The translations under genes were made by a program, and so were the position numbers. A DNA stretch of 64,000 nt from Alteromonadaceae bacterium (GTDB lineage Bacteria; Pseudomonadota; Gammaproteobacteria; Pseudomonadales; Oleiphilaceae). This document shows, piece by piece, positions 52,931 through 61,564 of this stretch; within the stretch, counting starts at the first letter, position 1; each line of letters opens with the position of its first letter. Below the pieces are notes generated by a model, which did not search any database, was not told where the DNA came from, and was given only the letters and a program-made list of their open reading frames with translations. Where the stretch lies: contig JABXHG010000001.1 in NCBI GenBank assembly GCA_013393545.1, positions 1 to 64,000 of the forward strand, given 5' to 3'.

Positions 52931-54211
52931 GTGCGCTTGCTACGACTTATATTCATTCTGTCGGTTAGTCAGTACGCCTATGCAATTGATTTTAGGGGGC
53001 AGGCCTCGGCTGAAACTCGGTATTTTTTTGAGCCGTCGCCTTATGAAAAAAGTAACTACAGAGTAAACAATTCCGCGTCATTGGTAACAGATGTTTTCAG
53101 TGCTTCGTCTGATTACACTGATCTTTTTCGATTTGTTTCTTATTTTCGTGTTGATCAGCATGATTCTAATCGCACAAGTATTGATGTAAGGGAATTATCT
53201 TGGATTCACGTTGCTGATAATTGGGAGACCCGAGTTGGCGTATACAAGTCTTTTTGGGGCGTAACGGAGGGAAGGCATCTTGTTGATATAGTCAATCAGA
53301 CGGATTTGGTTGCCCAGCCTGATGGCGATGAGAAGTTGGGGCAGCCGATGATTAATCTGTCTATCGCTGGTAGTTCGGGAATTTTGGATGTCTTTCTACT
53401 CTCAGGCTTCAGAGAGCGCACTTTTCCGGGACCTTCCGGGCGCCCTAGGCTCCCTCTTACGGTTTCAGACAATGCCGCATACGAAAGTGGAGCAAAGAGA
53501 GCAAGACTGAGCGGGGCGATTCGATACCAAAATTACACAGAATTTGGTTTGGAATATGCCGTTTCCCATTTTTCTGGTACCTCGCGTGACCCATTACTAA
53601 TTCCCGAACCGCTCTCAGCTAGTGAGATATCGGAGTTCTCAACGACTGGAGAGCTCAGAAATGCTCAGGATAAAGAGTTCATTCCGTTTTATTCTGTCAT
53701 CGATCAGTCTGGCCTCGAGCTGCAGCAACAAATTGACGCTTGGCTGTTAAAACTCGAGGCGATTAGCAGAAGTGGCCAAGGAGATAGGTATTGGGCCGTA
53801 GACACTGGTTTTGAATACATTCAGGGAAGTGCATTTGGAAGTAACCTAGATATAGGTTGGTTGGCAGAATATCTCCATGAGCAAAGAGAAACTGCGTTGG
53901 CAAGTCCATTTGATAATGACATTCTATTGGGGGTGAGGCTCACATTGAACGACGCAGAGTCAACGCAAGCGTTGGTTGCTCTGATGCATGACCTCGAAAC
54001 CGAGGAAAATGTTTTTACCTTTGAGGCGAGTCGTCGTTTGTCCTCTAGATTCAAGGTGACTGTGGAATCGCAAGTTTTCACGAACTCTATGGAGCCTCGA
54101 ACTGCCACAGAGGTTTACAAAGCTTCGTCTGACGACAATATTGAGAATCGTGGATTTAGTGCGGTAAGTCGTTCTGACTTTGTCCAAGCTGAGCTAGTTT
54201 ACTTTTTTTGA
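52931..54211 (+). CDS. DUF1302-like outer-membrane beta-barrel
   Basis: A 426-residue protein starting at GTG 52931 after AGGTG, with a signal peptide (1-18, ending AYA). The mature part alternates amphipathic strands, for example IDVRELSWIHVADNWETRVGVY, and ends in VQAELVYFF, a C-terminal Phe typical of BAM substrates. It resembles the porin partners of RND/LolA-like export sets. Its start is three bases after the LolA-like stop. It is likely the outer-membrane exit or receptor of the system (inference). Confidence 0.75.
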   Translation: MRLLRLIFILSVSQYAYAIDFRGQASAETRYFFEPSPYEKSNYRVNNSASLVTDVFSASSDYTDLFRFVSYFRVDQHDSNRTSIDVRELSWIHVADNWETRVGVYKSFWGVTEGRHLVDIVNQTDLVAQPDGDEKLGQPMINLSIAGSSGILDVFLLSGFRERTFPGPSGRPRLPLTVSDNAAYESGAKRARLSGAIRYQNYTEFGLEYAVSHFSGTSRDPLLIPEPLSASEISEFSTTGELRNAQDKEFIPFYSVIDQSGLELQQQIDAWLLKLEAISRSGQGDRYWAVDTGFEYIQGSAFGSNLDIGWLAEYLHEQRETALASPFDNDILLGVRLTLNDAESTQALVALMHDLETEENVFTFEASRRLSSRFKVTVESQVFTNSMEPRTATEVYKASSDDNIENRGFSAVSRSDFVQAELVYFF

Positions 54212-54438
54212 TCAATCCGATTTGTAGAAAAACTAGCTAATTCTCCATAGTGATCGGATCTAACCTGCTGTTCAGAGTCCAATAGGGAGGCAATGCATTG
54301 GTGCAGTTTCCATTTGAGAACACCAAAATTACCAGAGTAGAAGCATTGTTTTGGGCGATTAGCGGGTCATTGTAGCGCTGGAATTGGAGGAGTCGAGGTG
54401 GCGGAGTCTTTAGCTCTCTTGGGTGCACTTCTTACGCT

Positions 54439-54747
54439 GTGGCCCTCGGCGTTTTTGGTCTGACAGCTCCTCAAAAGGTTGCGAGATTTGTCAATATAAT
54501 TCCTCAGGGAGATCTCGGACTGTTGGAAATCCGTGCAACATATGGCGGTATCTTTATCGGCTTAGGGTTTTCTTGCTTGTGGTTTCAACAGCCTGTTGTA
54601 TACCTCGTCGTTGGGCTTGCCTGGCTCTCTGCAGCATTATCCAGAGCCCTATCAGGTATTGTCGGCAAAGCCTTTAGCTCCAGAGAGATCGGGGGAGTAG
54701 TCATAGAAGCTTGTATCGGCATGCTGTTAATGACCGGAATAAAGTAG
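54439..54747 (+). CDS. DUF4345-like membrane protein, possibly 5'-truncated
   Basis: A 102-residue hydrophobic protein: ALGVFGLTAPQKVARFVNI, LEIRATYGGIFIGLGFSCLWF and three further helices, as in DUF4345. The family usually has one more helix in front. The only start in frame after the stop at 54373 is GTG 54439, without a good binding site, so the gene may be truncated at its 5' end. It sits at the right edge of the AT-rich island. Confidence 0.55.
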   Translation: MALGVFGLTAPQKVARFVNIIPQGDLGLLEIRATYGGIFIGLGFSCLWFQQPVVYLVVGLAWLSAALSRALSGIVGKAFSSREIGGVVIEACIGMLLMTGIK

Positions 54748-55025
54748 CGATTTTTTGCTTCGCTTCAGGCTCAGCCTGCGCGTCGTATGTTTGTTTATAA
54801 TTGGGGAGCGCCCGCTACTGCAAACAGGGTGGCTAACATTATAAAGGGCGGTCTAGCATCTATGTTTCGAGATCATCAATTGCTTATTAAGTGACTAGGA
54901 TTTCAGCGCCATCTGAATGTTCGCTTTGCGACCAAACGGGACACTAGTGACAGCGTCTGGCTCGGGCGAGGGACTTTTCGTTATGATGGCCGCCCATGTT
55001 CCCAATGGTTAAGAGGCCGCCTGCG

Positions 55026-55349
55026 ATGTCCGAAGATCCGCTCAAATCACTGTCCGATATGGCCAGTGAAGCCCATGCCCGTATTCAGGCCACCCACGAA
55101 CACATTAATCCGGTAGTGGAAGTGCGCCAGGGTATGCGTAATTCCGGTATCCCGGCCGATGTAATGACCATTGACTGCCTGCGAACCCGTCGTCGTATCA
55201 CGTTGATTCTGCACGATGAGCAACCCGGCGTTCTGCTTTACCAGTTCATCACTATCGAACAGGAAATGGGCGACGAGTTTCAGCAACTGGCCCTGGCGGA
55301 CATGAGCACCGACAAACTGTTTGCCTGGATTGAGGAGTATTTCGGCTAA
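55026..55349 (+). CDS. Conserved small hypothetical protein
   Basis: A 107-residue soluble protein (SEDPLKSLSDMASEAHARIQ, PVVEVRQGMRNSGIPADVMTIDC, RRRITLILHDEQPGVLLYQF). No family name recognised. AGAGG lies upstream of ATG 55026. It sits just before the AEC transporter gene (36 bases) and has core-like codon use. Confidence 0.6.
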   Translation: MSEDPLKSLSDMASEAHARIQATHEHINPVVEVRQGMRNSGIPADVMTIDCLRTRRRITLILHDEQPGVLLYQFITIEQEMGDEFQQLALADMSTDKLFAWIEEYFG

Positions 55350-55385
55350 CCGGTTGCCCTTGCGCCGTTTTTTCGATCCCCGCCT

Positions 55386-56264
55386 ATGTTCCAACATCTT
55401 GCTAACGCTCTGGTTCCGCTTTTTTCCCTGATTGCCCTGGGCGCCGTGCTCGGGCGTAAAACCGATTTTTTTGATGGCCGGGCGTTGTCTGGCCTGGTGA
55501 CCACTGTCGGTATTCCAGCGCTGCTGTTGCACTCGGTGCTGTCCATGGACATGAAGATTGGCCAGATGGGTGAGCTGGTGGCCATTACCGTGGTGTGGGT
55601 TGTGGTGATGGCGCTGGTGACTGCAGCGGTTTTGCGGCTGGCCGGTTTCCCCGTGCGGGATTATCTGCCGGCGCTGGTTCACCCCAATACCGGCAACATG
55701 GGGGTGCCGGTGTGTTATGCCCTGTTCGGGCCGCAGTCTCTGGGCCTGGCTATGGTGATCTCTTCGGTGATCCAGATCAGCCACTTTACGTTGGGCATTG
55801 GCTGTTTGTCGAAACAGTTTTCTCTGGCGGCCCTGGTTCGCAATGGGCCGGTACTGGCACTGGCGGCGGGCGCTGGCTTGCTGGCCATGGAAACCACACT
55901 GCCGTCGCCGGTCATGACCACACTGGATATGCTGGGTTCGATTACCGTGCCGATCATGCTGATGCAGTTGGGCAGCTCCATTGCCAACCTCAGGCTCTCC
56001 TGTGGCCGTGAAATGCTTTGGCCGGTGGCTTTCAGTTTTTACCGGCCGCTGGCGGGGTTGGGCGTGGCCTGGCTGGTACTACTGTTCTGGCCATTGGGGC
56101 AGGTGCAGGCACAGATCTTCCTGGTGCAGTGCGCCATGCCCGTTGCCGTGATGAGTTACGTACTGGCCGTCAGATACCATGGGCCGGCCCAGGTTATAGC
56201 CCTCACCATTCCCTTGTCTGTGGTTGTGTCGTTGGCTGTGGCTATTGCCTTCACTAGCGTTTGA
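55386..56264 (+). CDS. AEC family transporter
   Basis: A 292-residue inner-membrane protein with about ten helices in two inverted halves (PALLLHSVLSMDMK, HPNTGNMGVPVCYALFGPQSLGLAM in the first; QLGSSIANLRLSCGREM and QCAMPVAVMSYVLAVRYHG in the second). The auxin efflux carrier family exports organic anions; substrate unknown. Its 3' end overlaps the convergent gene by eleven bases. Confidence 0.87.
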   Translation: MFQHLANALVPLFSLIALGAVLGRKTDFFDGRALSGLVTTVGIPALLLHSVLSMDMKIGQMGELVAITVVWVVVMALVTAAVLRLAGFPVRDYLPALVHPNTGNMGVPVCYALFGPQSLGLAMVISSVIQISHFTLGIGCLSKQFSLAALVRNGPVLALAAGAGLLAMETTLPSPVMTTLDMLGSITVPIMLMQLGSSIANLRLSCGREMLWPVAFSFYRPLAGLGVAWLVLLFWPLGQVQAQIFLVQCAMPVAVMSYVLAVRYHGPAQVIALTIPLSVVVSLAVAIAFTSV

Positions 56265-56913
56265 AAAATCGCGGATTGCGGGCAACAAAGCTGTCAATCC
56301 AGCGTTCCAGGAAGGATCTCTGTTCCGGGTTTTTCAGGTAGCGCCAGCCCAAAAAAGAAACGATAAGCGCGCCCAGGGCATCCACAATCAGATCCCACAT
56401 GGTGTCGGTCAGCCCGGAAGGGTCATCCAGCATGGGTTTTTGCATATTCATGCCGAAAAGCGAATCCATGGTGAATTCGAAGATTTCCCACAGAGCCCCC
56501 ATGCCCAGGGCAAACAGAAATGCGAAGAAGGCAACAAAGCCGGCTTTCATGTGTAACTGCAGCTTTTCGGTTTCATTCATGATGTGCACGAGCAAAAAGC
56601 CGAGAATGCCCAGCAGAAATCCGGAGGAGGTGTGCAGCAGGATGTCCCACCACCAGAAACGGGTGTAATATCCATGCACCTCGCCCAGGAACAGCGAGGC
56701 AAAGACAAAGCCGATGGCCGCCAGTTGCAGTTCCGGCGGTATATGGATCCGGAAACGCCGCTCAAAAAGTACCGGGAAGAAGGTGATCAGGATGATCATG
56801 CTGGTGAGAAAGGCAATGAACCATTTCTGGCTCCACAGGGCCAATAAGGCCTCGGCCAGTAGGATCATCTGCAGCACGGCTGTAATTCGTTGATGTGTAA
56901 TTCGAATGCGCAT
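56254..56913 (-). CDS. DUF2238 (YjdF-like) membrane protein
   Basis: A 219-residue polytopic protein: FASLFLGEVHGYYTRFWWWD, LLHTSSGFLLGILGFLLVH, GALWEIFEFTMDSLFGMNMQ, DTMWDLIVDALGALIV. The paired His/Glu/Trp motifs in helices match DUF2238 (PF09997). Function unknown. Monocistronic. Confidence 0.8.
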   Translation of the reverse strand: MRIRITHQRITAVLQMILLAEALLALWSQKWFIAFLTSMIILITFFPVLFERRFRIHIPPELQLAAIGFVFASLFLGEVHGYYTRFWWWDILLHTSSGFLLGILGFLLVHIMNETEKLQLHMKAGFVAFFAFLFALGMGALWEIFEFTMDSLFGMNMQKPMLDDPSGLTDTMWDLIVDALGALIVSFLGWRYLKNPEQRSFLERWIDSFVARNPRFFKR

Positions 56914-57047
56914 AAGTGTAAGTTAACACGAATGACGACGGTAACCTGACAGGCGCTGCAATTGAAGTGTTGTGCGCTATCCTCAAATGAACGGTGAAGA
57001 GTTTGATTCTATCGCTCGGGTTGTCCTGCTGGTTATCAGGGTGGTTC

Positions 57048-57410
57048 ATGAAGGTTCTCAAGGTGATTGTGATTACTGTCGTTTGGCCGACGGTGGCGTT
57101 AATCTTGTCCGGATGCGGTGGTGGAGGCGGCGAAGGGAATAGCGATGGGTCCTCGGCAACTCTGCGTTGGGTGGCCCCTGCAACGAGGGTCGACGACCAG
57201 GGATTGAAAATGGGAGAGTTGGATGGCTATATAATCAGTTATGGCCAGGATAGCGCTAATCTGGATTCACGAATTATGCTAAATGACGCCAGTGTCATGA
57301 AATTCACCCTGCAAGGCCTGACAAACGGTCGATGGTTCTTCTCGGTGCAGACGGTAGATGTGAACGGATTAGTCAGCGCGCCTTCCCCCCAGGTGAGTAA
57401 AGTTATTTGA
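57048..57410 (+). CDS. Lipoprotein with fibronectin type III-like domain
   Basis: A 120-residue protein: signal peptide and lipobox ALILSGC, a Gly-rich linker (GGGGGEGN), then ATLRWVAPATRVDDQG, LDGYIISYGQDS and GRWFFSVQTVDVNGLVSAPS, an FN3 strand pattern. ATG 57048 places the lipobox normally; an in-frame ATG at 56994 would lengthen the signal peptide. Likely surface or periplasmic binding module. Confidence 0.7.
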   Translation: MKVLKVIVITVVWPTVALILSGCGGGGGEGNSDGSSATLRWVAPATRVDDQGLKMGELDGYIISYGQDSANLDSRIMLNDASVMKFTLQGLTNGRWFFSVQTVDVNGLVSAPSPQVSKVI

Positions 57411-57433
57411 CGACCCTTCCAAGTGGAAAAAAC

Positions 57434-58294
57434 ATGCAAAGAATCAGATTTTCAGCTGTTATCGTGGCGTGCCTTTTGTTACTGACGGCCTGTGCCGGCC
57501 CTGAATCACCGGAAGAGGTTTCCCGCGCCTTCTGGCAGGCGGTGATCAACCAGGATCCAGCCAGGGCAAATGATTACTCTACGTTGATTGAAGACGCCGC
57601 CTTTGATGGCTACCAGCGTGATTGGCAGGGCGTTGACGTGGAGTGGGGCCGGGTGGTGATCGATGGCCAGGAGGCCACCGTTGATACTGTGTTCAGTGGG
57701 GTGCCGGAGCGTGCTGAGCCCTTGGAAACGACCACCTATCTGGTAAAAAAAGACGATCAGTGGCTGGTGGACTACTTTCGCACCGGCGAGGCCCTGAATA
57801 GTGGCCCTCTGTGGAGCGATGTGATGAACCAGCTCGAAGCGCTGGGCAAAGACCTACAAACGGAACTGGCGCGCCACTCGGATGACCTGGCCCGGGAGTT
57901 TGACGCCCTGACTGAGTCACTGAACCGACAGGCCGCCGAGGCGGGTGAAAGCTTGTCTGCCCTGGTGGATGATTACGGCCAGATGCTGCGCCAGCATATT
58001 GAACAATTGTCCGACTCTCTGCGCGAGGCGCTGAAAAACAATCCTGAAGCCTCTGTTGAGGATCGCCAACTGCTTAACGAAGCTGTGATTCGCCTGGAAG
58101 AGCAGAGTGAGGCCCTGCAGGACCCGGATGTGGAGTCGGTAACTGAGAGCACACGGGTGGCTCTGGCGACCGAGCTGCAGCTTGGTGAGCTGGGAGATGA
58201 ATTCGCAGCTTACAAGGCCGAATGGCAGCAACGGCTGGCGGAAATGGAGAAAGAGTTGGCGGAGTACGCGGACCAGCTGCAGAACGAAAACTGA
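57434..58294 (+). CDS. Lipoprotein with DUF4878/NTF2-like domain and coiled coil
   Basis: A 286-residue protein: lipobox LLLLTAC (Cys18), an NTF2-like part (PEEVSRAFWQAVINQDPARA, TTYLVKKDDQWLVDYFRTGE), then long charged helices (about 125-285) predicted to form coiled coil. No ribosome site is strong; the ATG at 57434 fits the signal. Function unknown; envelope-associated. Confidence 0.75.
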   Translation: MQRIRFSAVIVACLLLLTACAGPESPEEVSRAFWQAVINQDPARANDYSTLIEDAAFDGYQRDWQGVDVEWGRVVIDGQEATVDTVFSGVPERAEPLETTTYLVKKDDQWLVDYFRTGEALNSGPLWSDVMNQLEALGKDLQTELARHSDDLAREFDALTESLNRQAAEAGESLSALVDDYGQMLRQHIEQLSDSLREALKNNPEASVEDRQLLNEAVIRLEEQSEALQDPDVESVTESTRVALATELQLGELGDEFAAYKAEWQQRLAEMEKELAEYADQLQNEN

Positions 58295-58322
58295 GAACGC
58301 TTGGAGTGCCATCGCTTTCTGA

Positions 58323-58347
58323 AACAGCCCCGCCGGGGCTGTTTTTT
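58323..58347 (+). terminator. Intrinsic terminator
   Basis: The stem AACAGCCCC/GGGGCTGTT with a short loop is followed by TTTTATT, 28 bases after the lipoprotein stop. Confidence 0.88.
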
Positions 58348-58409
58348 ATTCAGGGTTCGCTATAGTGTAATCAAACACTCACTTGAATCCGCGCAGCGAG
58401 GAATTCCCG

Positions 58410-59102
58410 GTGTCTGAATTGGTAACCTACGAACTGGATAACGGCATTGCCACCATCACCCTGACCAACGGCAAGGCCAATGCCCTGAGCCATGAGGTAT
58501 TCACCCAGCTGAACCAGGCCCTGGACCAGGCAGAGCAGGACAAGGCCATTGTTATCCTGACTGGTCAACCGGGCATGTTCTCCGGCGGTTATGACCTGAA
58601 AGAAATGCAGAAAGGCCCGAAAGAGGCCATGGCGCTGGTGAAAGTGGGCTCCACCCTGGCGCGCCGACTTGCGGCCTTCCCACTACCGGTGATTGCCGCC
58701 TGCAGTGGCCATGCCATCGCCAAGGGGGCGTTTATTCTGCTGTCGGTGGACTACCGCATTGGCGTGAAGGGCGACTTCAAGCTGGGCCTGAACGAAGTGG
58801 CCATCGGCATGACCATGCACCACGCCGGCATCGAGATTGCCCGCCACCGTCTGGCGCCTGCCTATTTCTATCGCTCCGTGGTGAATGCCGAAATTTATAA
58901 CCCCGAAAACGCCATTACCGCTGGCTTTCTGGATGAAACGGTTGCCCCCGAGCAGCTGGCTGAGCGCGCACGAGCGGTGGCTGAACAATTCAAACAACTG
59001 AACCTGCGTGCCCACCAGCAAACCAAGCTGAAGACCAAAGCCGATTATCTGGCCCGCCTGGATAGCTGTATCGAGAAGGATGCCAGCCATTTTGACTTGT
59101 GA
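58410..59102 (+). CDS. Crotonase-family protein (enoyl-CoA hydratase/isomerase-like)
   Basis: A 230-residue protein: ELDNGIATITLTNGKANALS, ILTGQPGMFSGGYDLKEM (oxyanion hole GGYDL), PVIAACSGHAIAKGAFILLS (second oxyanion loop AKGA), KLGLNEVAIGM. The Glu positions of hydratases are not clearly both present, so the exact reaction is open. Start GTG 58410 follows GAGGAA; the frame continues a little upstream without a start. Confidence 0.85.
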   Translation: MSELVTYELDNGIATITLTNGKANALSHEVFTQLNQALDQAEQDKAIVILTGQPGMFSGGYDLKEMQKGPKEAMALVKVGSTLARRLAAFPLPVIAACSGHAIAKGAFILLSVDYRIGVKGDFKLGLNEVAIGMTMHHAGIEIARHRLAPAYFYRSVVNAEIYNPENAITAGFLDETVAPEQLAERARAVAEQFKQLNLRAHQQTKLKTKADYLARLDSCIEKDASHFDL

Positions 59103-59182
59103 ACGGTAAGAGTCTGGCGGTGATCAAATAAACCGCATAAATTGGCAGCCCGCCAGTGATGCCGTTCCCGGGTGGGTATCCT

Positions 59183-59275
59183 TACCTTGCTAACACAGTT
59201 ATCCACAGAACTTGTGGGTAAAGCCGGCCGGCGATTCGGTTTTGAACACTCGCTTCTGGTCGCCGGCCGTGATAT
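59183..59275. repeat. DnaA-box dyad repeat, copy 2 (upstream of efpL)
   Basis: TTATCCACA (59199-59207) and inverted TTACCCACA (complement of 59213-59221) form a 23-bp dyad preceded by CTAACACAG, matching the element at 46068-46165. The downstream 50 bases also align with that copy. It lies about 90 bases before the efpL start, the same distance as copy 1 from arfB. Confidence 0.6.
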
Positions 59276-59311
59276 ATCAGCGTTTCCCAAACAAACTCTG
59301 GAATCCTTGTT

Positions 59312-59878
59312 ATGCCAAAAGCGAGTGAGATCAAGAAGAACCAGGCGGTGGAATATCAGGGCCGCGTGTATTTCGTAAAAGACATTGAGCGCTCCGTGCC
59401 GCAAGGCCGGGCTGGTGGCAGTCTGTACCGCATGCGCATGTACGATGTGGTGACCAACCAGAAGCTGGACGAGACTTTCAAGGATTCCGACATGCTTAAC
59501 CAGGCGGATCTGGTGCGCCGCCCGGCGGTGTTTTCCTACGCCGATGGCGATGAGTATGTGTTCATGGATACCGAGGATTTCACGCAATACCTGTTGAACA
59601 AAAGCGCCATTGAAGATGATTTGTTGTTTATTACCGAAGACACCGAGGGTCTGATGGTGGTGCTGGTGAGCGACAGCCCGGTAGGTGTGGATCTGCCGCC
59701 GACGGTGGAGCTGGCCATCGAAGAAACGGATCCGTCGGTGAAGGGTGGTTCTGCCACGGCCCGGACCAAGCCGGCGTATTTGACCACGGGGCTGGTGGTG
59801 CAGGTGCCGGAGCATATTTCCACCGGGGATCGCATCAAGGTGAATGTTGATGAGCGCAAGTTCCTGAGTCGGGCCTGA
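59312..59878 (+). CDS. efpL: Elongation factor P-like protein EfpL (YeiP)
   Basis: A 188-residue EF-P paralog: [23 protein letters not shown] with the YeiP-type loop in place of the EF-P lysine/arginine modification loop ([14 protein letters not shown]), OB domains [19 protein letters not shown] and [18 protein letters not shown]. EfpL helps resolve polyproline-type stalls. Downstream lies a palindrome-ended repeat. Confidence 0.92.
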   Translation: MPKASEIKKNQAVEYQGRVYFVKDIERSVPQGRAGGSLYRMRMYDVVTNQKLDETFKDSDMLNQADLVRRPAVFSYADGDEYVFMDTEDFTQYLLNKSAIEDDLLFITEDTEGLMVVLVSDSPVGVDLPPTVELAIEETDPSVKGGSATARTKPAYLTTGLVVQVPEHISTGDRIKVNVDERKFLSRA

Positions 59879-59896
59879 CGCGCCGGCATCGGTGCA

Positions 59897-60006
59897 CAAG
59901 TGGGCGGGCAGGCCTTTCCAAAAACCGCTACGAGCACTTCCTTGTGCGCTTCTCTCAGGCCATCCCTGGCCTTCGAAATTTTTGGAAAGGCCTGCCCGCC
60001 CACTTG
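59897..60006. repeat. Palindrome-ended intergenic repeat, copy A
   Basis: A 110-bp element with perfect 28-bp terminal inverted repeats (59897-59924 and 59979-60006). The interior reads CCGCTACGAGCAC...TTGTGCGCTT...GGCCATCCCTGGCCTTCG and is shared with copy B at 12062-12241. It fills the space between convergent efpL and the spermidine-synthase-like gene to within two bases of the latter's stop codon, and as a long hairpin could end both transcripts. Confidence 0.8.
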
Positions 60007-60007
60007 C

Positions 60008-60793
60008 TTAAGTTTGGGTGTCTTCGTTTCTGGCCAGCATGGATACTTTCTTCAGCAGCTTCAGCCATCCCACCGGTAAGCATTTTTCCAGTTCCTTAGC
60101 CCGGTTTGCGGGCAGGGTCCAGGGATCAAACAACGTTTTGCACCCGAAGATAACCCAGTTGTTGGTTTTGCTTTTGAAAACCAGCAGCACCGGGAACTGG
60201 CGCCGGAGTTCCCGGAACAGGGTTCCGTCGGTTTCTGGCATGCGGTGGTAGTTCAGAGCCAGCCAGCCGGTTTTTGAAAGTGCCCGGCTGCAGGCTTTGA
60301 TGAACTGGCGCTGGGCCTGGGCGGGGCTCATGCGGTCGGCGCTGTAGAGATCGGTGAGGATCAAATCGGTGCCGCCTTCCGGCAGGTTATCCACCGCCAG
60401 TCGGGCGTCGGCGGTGGTGACTGTTAAACGCTCGGAGTGAGGCAGTGAAAACCATTCATGGGCGATTTCTACCACTTTTTGCCGTAGTTCAAACACGTCT
60501 ATCCGGCTTTCCGGTAGCAGGCGGTGAAGGCCGTGTGCCAATGCGCCGCCGCCTAATCCCAGCACGGTGACCCGTTCCGGCTCTTGCCAGGCAATGGGCA
60601 GCAGCATCGCGCGGTTGTATTCGTGTACCGGCAGGTGCGGGGCCGAGCGCAGGATTTTGCTCTGCTCGAACACCGAGTCAAAGCTCAGTACCCGGTGTTT
60701 GCGGTCGTCAATCACCAGGATGTTGCCCAGTTTGTCGCGGGCCACGTGCACAATGTCGCCCTTGATGGACGGGCGGTTGATGATGGTGCCCAT
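60008..60793 (-). CDS. Spermidine synthase-like protein
   Basis: A 261-residue protein with the spermidine-synthase-like fold: NILVIDDRKHRVLSFDS, VTVLGLGGGALAHGLHRL (SAM-like glycine loop), VFELRQKVVEIAHEWF, DLILTDLYSADRMSPAQAQ. Polyamine-pocket residues of true SpeE are not clearly kept, so it is probably one of the widespread spermidine-synthase-like methyltransferase-fold proteins. It overlaps the lytic transglycosylase gene by one base. Confidence 0.8.
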   Translation of the reverse strand: MGTIINRPSIKGDIVHVARDKLGNILVIDDRKHRVLSFDSVFEQSKILRSAPHLPVHEYNRAMLLPIAWQEPERVTVLGLGGGALAHGLHRLLPESRIDVFELRQKVVEIAHEWFSLPHSERLTVTTADARLAVDNLPEGGTDLILTDLYSADRMSPAQAQRQFIKACSRALSKTGWLALNYHRMPETDGTLFRELRRQFPVLLVFKSKTNNWVIFGCKTLFDPWTLPANRAKELEKCLPVGWLKLLKKVSMLARNEDTQT

Positions 60794-61497
60794 TAGTTGG
60801 CGGCGTAACGTTGGTGCAGGATGCCCACGCGGTTTACATAGGCTTTGGTTTCCGCGTAGGGCGGTACGCCCTTGTAGCGGCTGACAGCGCCGGGGCCGGC
60901 GTTGTAGGCGGCGGTGGCCAGGCGGATGTCGCCGCCAAAGCGGTCAAGCATCTGTGACAGGTAATTCGCTCCGCCCCGGATGTTTTCCCGGGCTTCAAAC
61001 GGGCGGCTTACTCCCAGTTCTTTGGCGGTGCCTGGCATCAGTTGCATCAGGCCCTGTGCGCCGACCGGGGAGGTTGCGTCCGGATCGAAGGCGGATTCGG
61101 CGTGGATGATGGCGCGCACCAGTGCAGGGTCTACATCGTATTCCTTTGCAGCCGTGGTGATTTCCTCGCGATAAGTGCCGGTGTAGAGCGGGGTGTTATG
61201 CCAGTCCACGGTGGAATCCGGGTCGCAGGCATAACAGTGAAAGCGTATAACGTCGAAATCCCGGGTGTCGGGTTTTTGGTTGGTGTAGGAAACCACGCCC
61301 CGTTCGTCGGTGTAGCGATAAACGGTTTCGTTTCTGGTGGAAGGACGCGTTTTTTCATTGCCTCCTACGTTGGTGAATTCAACCGTGCCGTCGGAATGCT
61401 CAATGCGTTTAATACCGTCGGCATGGCCAGAGTTTGCCAGGCCGAGAGCCATCAGGATCAAAAGTGGGCGGAAAACAGTGTAAACAGTACGCTTCAT
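60793..61497 (-). CDS. Soluble lytic murein transglycosylase with N-terminal DUF4124
   Basis: A 234-residue envelope protein: signal peptide (1-26), DUF4124-type segment IKRIEHSDGTVEFTNVGG and a second YRYTDERGVVSYTNQKP, then an SLT domain with catalytic Glu in AIIHAESAFDP, SPVGAQGLMQLMPGT, AAYNAGPGAV. It cleaves the glycan strand of peptidoglycan with anhydromuramyl formation. Stop and next ATG overlap (one base). Confidence 0.9.
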   Translation of the reverse strand: MKRTVYTVFRPLLILMALGLANSGHADGIKRIEHSDGTVEFTNVGGNEKTRPSTRNETVYRYTDERGVVSYTNQKPDTRDFDVIRFHCYACDPDSTVDWHNTPLYTGTYREEITTAAKEYDVDPALVRAIIHAESAFDPDATSPVGAQGLMQLMPGTAKELGVSRPFEARENIRGGANYLSQMLDRFGGDIRLATAAYNAGPGAVSRYKGVPPYAETKAYVNRVGILHQRYAAN

Positions 61498-61564
61498 TGC
61501 TGGTCAGGGCTTCCGGTTTGTGGTTATGCTCTGAAGTTCCATATCTAGATTTCAGGAGTGTGCC

